Origin: Haplomitrium mnioides
Lineage: Eukaryota > Marchantiophyta > Haplomitriopsida > Calobryales
Assembly: GCA_049999725.1 (NCBI GenBank)
Contig: JBNGIS010008019.1
Span: 1-46,324 of the forward strand
Length of the DNA stretch: 46,324 nt
Reading direction: 5' to 3'
The notes under the pieces were generated by a model that ran no database searches, had not been told where the DNA came from, and saw nothing but the letters and a program-made list of their open reading frames with translations. Position numbers and translations under genes: made by a program. Positions 42,280 to 46,324 of this stretch are shown piece after piece (the stretch's first letter is position 1; each line of letters starts with the position of its first letter).

Positions 42280-43739
42280 CAAAAGCTTCTCAAAGTTTGA
42301 ATAAAAGGAGGCCATGTTTGACTCTTCAGTGTGAAGAGGGTACTCCTCTCTCGCCTCTTCTCACGTACTGTGGTACACCTCAGAATAAAAAATTTTGACC
42401 ATCACCGCCAAAACTTTGTGTCTCTCTACCTTCCGAGACATCTCGTCCATTGAAAGCTCTCCGGCTTCCACCCGCTTCAAAACTAAAATTTTTACTTCAT
42501 CTGGAAGTCTCTGAAGTGACCTCCAAGGTGTCCACTTCATATCCTCTATTCTGAGAGATCCTTTGGCCTTTGGCTTTTAGCCTTTCACAGTATTCTTCTC
42601 CCACATCAAAAAAATGCTCTGTTGTAGGTCCCTGAGCTCACCACTTCTGAATGAAAGTTGGAACCAGGTGTCTTGAGAAGTCACCATCTTCTCAAGTGTA
42701 GACTTGGGTTCTATTTCCAAGGTTTCTAGCATTAACTCCCTTTTCAATTTTTGGGATGAAACCATCCCACTCTCCACAAATCTTTGATGCCAATACTCGA
42801 CCTTTTGAATTGAGGTCATTTCAAGCCTATACCTCTGGTCGTAATTGTCATCGATTGCAAAAATGCGGGCCTCTATGGGTGTGAGGGCCACGTACACATA
42901 ATAGTTGCAGAGCGATAAAGCAAGATTCTTTGCTCCATATTTAGTGATAAGCAGCTGCATTGCTACTGCAATGTGATTGCCTCTTGCAATCTCGTAATGG
43001 TACTTGTCAGGTTCCTAATGTCGAACTCTAACTTGTCCTTTAGACCACACTTTGGGTCTACAACCATGATAAAAAAAGAATGTGCATACTTGTTTGTGAG
43101 CATTCTTTGTGTAAGAAGCTCCACAAAATCCTTATTCAATCTTCAAATTTGGAATGGACCCCAGTTGTCCATTCCAAGCTTGGGAAAATTTAAGTTTTCC
43201 AGCCTTATTGTTATTGTCTCCTCACAGACTTTGCAGTGGTGGATTACAGACTCCCTTATCTTGTTTTTGTCCTCCTCAAATACTGTCTGAGGATCTACCT
43301 GTTCTCTTTCCTAAAAAGTACGCAACCCCTTGGAGACTTGACTTTTTGATCTTGAGATTGGAGCCCAAATTGGCTCTGGCTCCGAGTCTTGCCCTGAGTT
43401 TCTTGGTGATGAAGACGAGGAGGTAGACAAAATAGATTTTGCTTCATATTTTGAGGGGGCTAGCTCCTCCTCAACAACCGGTGCTGGTGCAGGTTTTTGT
43501 TTTTTTGGTGTCGGTTTCTTTTTCTTCAGAGCATCAATTGGCTATGGTTCCTTTCTCTTCTTTTGGGAAGAAGTGCTTGTACTGTGAACCAAAAATATTG
43601 CCGCACTCGGATGCGGCACAAGTTGTTGAATATTGATGATGTGCTTGGGCTTTAGAATCTTGATTTGTATAGTGAGCTTAATGAAGTCCCGCTTGATCCG
43701 CTTTGCATCATTGTACGCATCAACAAAATTAGCCAAATA
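42280..43739 (-). pseudogene. Exon 2: basic linker and ParB-like domain
   Basis: Begins after TTCACTCAG. It codes YLANFVDAYNDAKRIKRDF, a Lys/Pro-rich linker (KKKKPTPKKQKPAPAPVVEE) and a Ser-rich part. LENLNFPKLGMDNWGPFQI and KYAHSFFIMVVDPKCGLKD come next. After a one-base shift come KYHYEIARGNHIAVAMQLL and VALTPIEARIFAIDDNYDQR. The GNH-xxx-A block followed by an IEAR-xxAI-xxN helix is what the ParB/sulfiredoxin fold shows (G-x-HR-xxA, then ea-xxai-xxN). The C-terminal part has RLPDEVKILVLKRVEAGELS. Function in a eukaryote is unknown. Several stops and shifts occur. Confidence 0.58.
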
Positions 43740-44150
43740 CTGAGTGAATTGAAAATAAAGACAAAAAAAATTTGGCATTAGTGAAAATGTTGGATTGACA
43801 TTTAGAAAGCGCAAGGACTTTAAAAAAATACAAGCGTGCAGTAAACAAGGAAGTCCATGCACGCATGGATCTGACAGTCCATGCACGCATGGATCTGACA
43901 GTCCATGCACACATGGACTTGGGAGTCCTTGGGCGCAAGGACTTTAGAGTCCTTGCACGCATGGACTTGAGAACACTCAAGTCAATGCGCGCATGGACTT
44001 GAGAGTCTCTAAGCGCAGGGACTTGAGAGTCTCTTCACGCAAGGACTTGAGTATCCATGCGCGCATTGACTTGAGAGTCCATGCGCTTATGGACATCCTC
44101 TTTACAACTAAGTAACGAAATAGAAATAAGAAAAAAATTTCAGAACTCAC
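43740..44150 (-). other. Intron 1, filled with palindromic minisatellite
   Basis: Donor GGAAAG|GTGAGT at 44150 and acceptor TTCACTCAG at 43740, length 411 bp. The minisatellite occupies 43798-44098, leaving only short unique ends next to the splice sites. Confidence 0.68.
43798..44098. repeat. 24-bp palindromic minisatellite in intron 1
   Basis: About a dozen units, two of them identical (CAGTCCATGCACGCATGGAT then CTGA). Others read GTCCTTGGGCGCAAGGACTT and GTCAATGCGCGCATGGACTT. In each the centre pairs with itself, and changes on one arm are often matched on the other (CCTTG...CAAGG against CCATG...CATGG). Confidence 0.9.
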
Positions 44151-44510
44151 CTTTCCATCTTCCCTTGACACCTGAAGATTTGCAACAAACACATCTCTCT
44201 CCTTGTACTCCGAAAAATCAAATTGCTTGCGATTTGCAAAATAAATTGTAATTGAATCTTGGGCTTGCACAAGCAGCCTGATGTTGGCTTTCTTTCCCTC
44301 TTGGATCATTGCAATTTGGGCTAGTAGACCCAAATTGAAAATTTCACCTTCACCTGCAAAAAGGTAAAGATGGTGATCCGGGTCTCTCAAAGAACAGTAG
44401 TTTAGGAGTTATTTCCACTCCAGTCTTGCAGGCTCTATAGCCTTGATAACATCCGAATACTTATATGGGTTCGATTTAGCAGTGTGGGAAACATTTCCTT
44501 GAGAGACCAT
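44151..44510 (-). pseudogene. Exon 1 of the ParB-methyltransferase pseudogene
   Basis: From the ATG at 44510: MVSQGNVSHTAKSNPYKYSD, then a stop at EWK*LL. EIFNLGLLAQIAMIQEGKK, QAQDSITIYFANRKQFDF and VFVANLQVSREDGK follow, ending at a strong donor. I do not recognise this domain. ATG choice is tentative, since an exon could precede it. Compact alpha/beta composition and the downstream partners suggest an N-terminal domain of the same protein. Confidence 0.5.
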
Positions 44511-44974
44511 TCTCCATATAGAAAAAAAAAGATCTTTTTGGAGGTGAAAATTGTATTGAACAAAAGTTCAAAAGTCACTAATTGCTGGAAATGGCCAAGA
44601 ACTGAGTAAATTAAATAAAAGCAATAATCAGAAAACGAAAACCAAAAACTGAACTTGCAACAATGGAAAGAAACTTTCCACTTGCGGTCTTTTTATAGCT
44701 AAATTTCAAAAAATACTTTTTCTCGCAAAAAATTGATTCGCAGAGCTCTTGACACGTAGGTTCGCCTAGTGCTAAAAAAACAAAAGTTAGTATACAAAGC
44801 ATTGCTCGTTTTCATCTTTCCAATTTTTTTTTTCATTTTCTTCCCAAAAAGTTCTTAATTTTGTCGTTTTGCAAAAGAAAATGACAAAACTGCATCTTTG
44901 AGAGTGATGTAAGAGGTTCATAACATTTGTTAAAATAGTTCATTGAAGTAACTTAGTTTTAGTGAGCCTTGTTC
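44511..44974. other. Intergenic AT-rich stretch between two divergent relics
   Basis: It contains homopolymer runs (A9 at 44521-44529, T10 at 44825-44834). It would be the shared upstream region of the minus-strand methyltransferase relic and the plus-strand relic at 44975. I see no clear promoter motif. Confidence 0.4.
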
Positions 44975-46125
44975 ATGGTTGGAGTTCTTAAAGGCAAGAA
45001 GAGATTAGAATTTCAAGATTCATCTTCACAAAAGAGTGTTGCTTTTAACAGGCAATTTGAGATTCAATCAAATGCCAATTTTTAGGAGTTAAGCAATGGA
45101 GTAACAAAAGCGTCAAGTGTGATGGCAAGTGTATTGGGGAAAACGATGACTTATGTTGAATTAGATAGCTTCGCTTAGAAAGATCAAGAAGGTGAACTCC
45201 ATACGCCCATAGAATCAAGGGCTCAACCCTATGCGCACATTGGGTCAAGGAGTGAATCCAATGCGCACATAGGATTAACGACTCAACATTTTGCATGCAA
45301 AGGATCAAAGAGAGAACTCAGTGCTCACAGAGATCTAAAGAAACAATCTTCATCCAGCAAATGATCTTTGTTACCCATCAAGCGATCGAAGTTGAATCTT
45401 TCTTCTGAGTATTCCAAAGTGTCTGAAAAAAAAGGCTCAACAAATAGATTTCAGACGATTGTAGAACTTTCTTCGTTCACATCTAAGAGAGACCTCGATA
45501 TTCATGATCAAAGTGTGTCTTTTCAGAACACAAACAACATGCAATCTCTCGACAATTTTAATTTTAGAGATGAGCCACTCTCCCCGACGACACCACTCAA
45601 ACAACGAGTGATTTTTTTTTCAAGTTGCACCTCGCAAAGAAATTAAGACATCTGAAACAAATCGAATTCTTTTAGAGGAGTCTTCAGACAATAGTTTGGA
45701 AAATGATTCTAGCAAAAAGTCTCAATCAATCAACATTTCTTTGGAGTTATCGCCAAGAGCACCGATTTTATTACAAAAAACATATTTTTCTAATAGAGAT
45801 ATTGATCAAGATTCGGTTTCGGAATGGTGCAGCTCTCTCAAACCCTCTAGAAGAAACTCGTATTTCAAAAATATTATGTGACAGAATAAACAATGTTTAC
45901 GATGACGACCAATATCTTCAAGATGAATTATCTCCTATTGCTAGATTCGCTTACAGACCGAATCATCTAGCACAACATAAGAATTCTTTATCTAGGCCAA
46001 AACCCAAACGTGTTAACACCTTACGTGAAAATTCTTTGCGAAAAGTCCATCATGACGAGAGCTTTGTGAAGAAAAAGCAAGATCCAATGTCCATTTCTAG
46101 ATTGAAGAGAATTTCTTGTTGTTGA
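44975..46125 (+). pseudogene. Unknown Ser/Lys-rich protein relic
   Basis: From ATG 44975 (MVGVLKGKKRLEFQDSSSQK) a frame continues with three stops to 45608, where a run of ten T shifts it. The text goes on in a second frame (RILLEESSDNSLENDSSKKS, SPRAPILLQKTYFSNRD) and a third (ISKILCDRINNVYDDDQYLQ, LSPIARFAYRPNHLAQHKN), ending at 46125. Composition is Ser, Lys, Asn and Gln rich, suggesting a disordered protein. No domain is recognised. A short palindrome-core repeat interrupts it at 45187-45305. Confidence 0.4.
45187..45305. repeat. ~30-bp repeats with palindromic core
   Basis: Units such as AACCCTATGCGCACATTGGG and AATCCAATGCGCACATAGGA recur at about 30 bp. The core ATGCGCACAT is related to the repeats in introns 1 and 2. 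Here it lies inside a (decayed) reading frame. Confidence 0.7.
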
Positions 46126-46324
46126 AATAATTGCTTGTCGTTGTGTAAGACAAATTTTTTGAAAACTGTGAGAGAAACGTACTTTCGACAAAGCATGAAG
46201 AACTGTGATATCACACTGTAGTGGAGAATACCAAGAAAAGATTCCAATGTTGAAAATCAGTTTACACTGCATGGCGGTACTTTTGTATGTAGAAGAGCTT
46301 TCAAATTAATATTAGTAGTAGGGA
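46126..46324. other. No feature recognised
   Basis: The last 200 bases follow the stop of the plus-strand relic. They show no repeat from this window and no convincing coding text. Confidence 0.4.

Noticed and set aside
43798-44098. A repeat protein coded by the 24-bp units (8-residue repeats on either strand)
   Set aside because: The repeat lies between a strong splice donor and acceptor. Frames are open on both strands only because the period is a multiple of three.
1-46324. tRNA, rRNA or other structural RNA genes
   Set aside because: None recognised on either strand. The only tRNA-related sequences are the chromovirus primer sites at 3201 and 4228.

Overview
The window looks like heterochromatin from a green plant (streptophyte). 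It is AT-rich and made almost wholly of plant-type LTR retrotransposons, a long satellite array, minisatellites and decayed genes. Relics with good spliceosomal splice sites and a fragment of the plant WD-repeat gene RACK1 place it in a eukaryotic nucleus. I cannot name the species. A retrotransposon-borne cytosine methyltransferase would fit a non-flowering lineage, but that is inference. Three runs of N (10, 100 and 100 bases) mark assembly gaps.

Layout. 1-3651: a young minus-strand Ty3/gypsy chromovirus (gag, protease, integrase, chromodomain; reverse transcriptase lost at an N gap), sitting inside the gag of an older relative (3652-4654). 4661-11319: satellite DNA, first a section built on ~72-bp units, then ~189-bp monomers that form an eight-monomer higher-order repeat of about 1.53 kb. 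11320-31861: a 20.5-kb nested insertion that splits one satellite monomer exactly and leaves a 4-bp duplication (TAAG). The array resumes at 31862-33407. 33408 to about 39640: a decayed minus-strand Ty1/copia element. 39640-46324: AT-rich DNA with an intron-containing methyltransferase pseudogene on the minus strand and an unrelated decayed reading frame on the plus strand.

The nested insertion is the first centrepiece. It contains two divergent members of one Ty3-like group: an outer minus-strand copy (11320-31861) and an inner plus-strand copy (19499-30824). The shared domain order is gag (CCHC), aspartic protease, a cytosine-5 DNA methyltransferase domain, reverse transcriptase, RNase H, DDE integrase and a C-terminal PHD finger. 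The methyltransferase and PHD parts are seen in both copies; RT and RNase H only in the inner one. Neither copy has ordinary LTRs. In both, the 5' end carries one block (A1) and the 3' end carries B1-A2-B2. That is the split-direct-repeat layout known from PAT/Ngaro-type tyrosine-recombinase elements, here on an element with a DDE integrase. No tRNA primer site is visible next to A1.

The second centrepiece is the minus-strand pseudogene at about 40440-44510. Its exons carry a ParB-like segment followed by a beta-class N4/N6-type DNA methyltransferase (DPPY-like motif first, SAM-binding motif later). That pairing is familiar from phage and bacterial mobile DNA, but here it is interrupted by spliceosomal introns. 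The two long introns are each filled with a hairpin-forming 24-bp minisatellite whose palindromic core recurs in two more clusters nearby. All the genes are broken to some degree, so the window is best read as a fossil record of two unrelated DNA-methyltransferase systems in repeat-rich chromatin.
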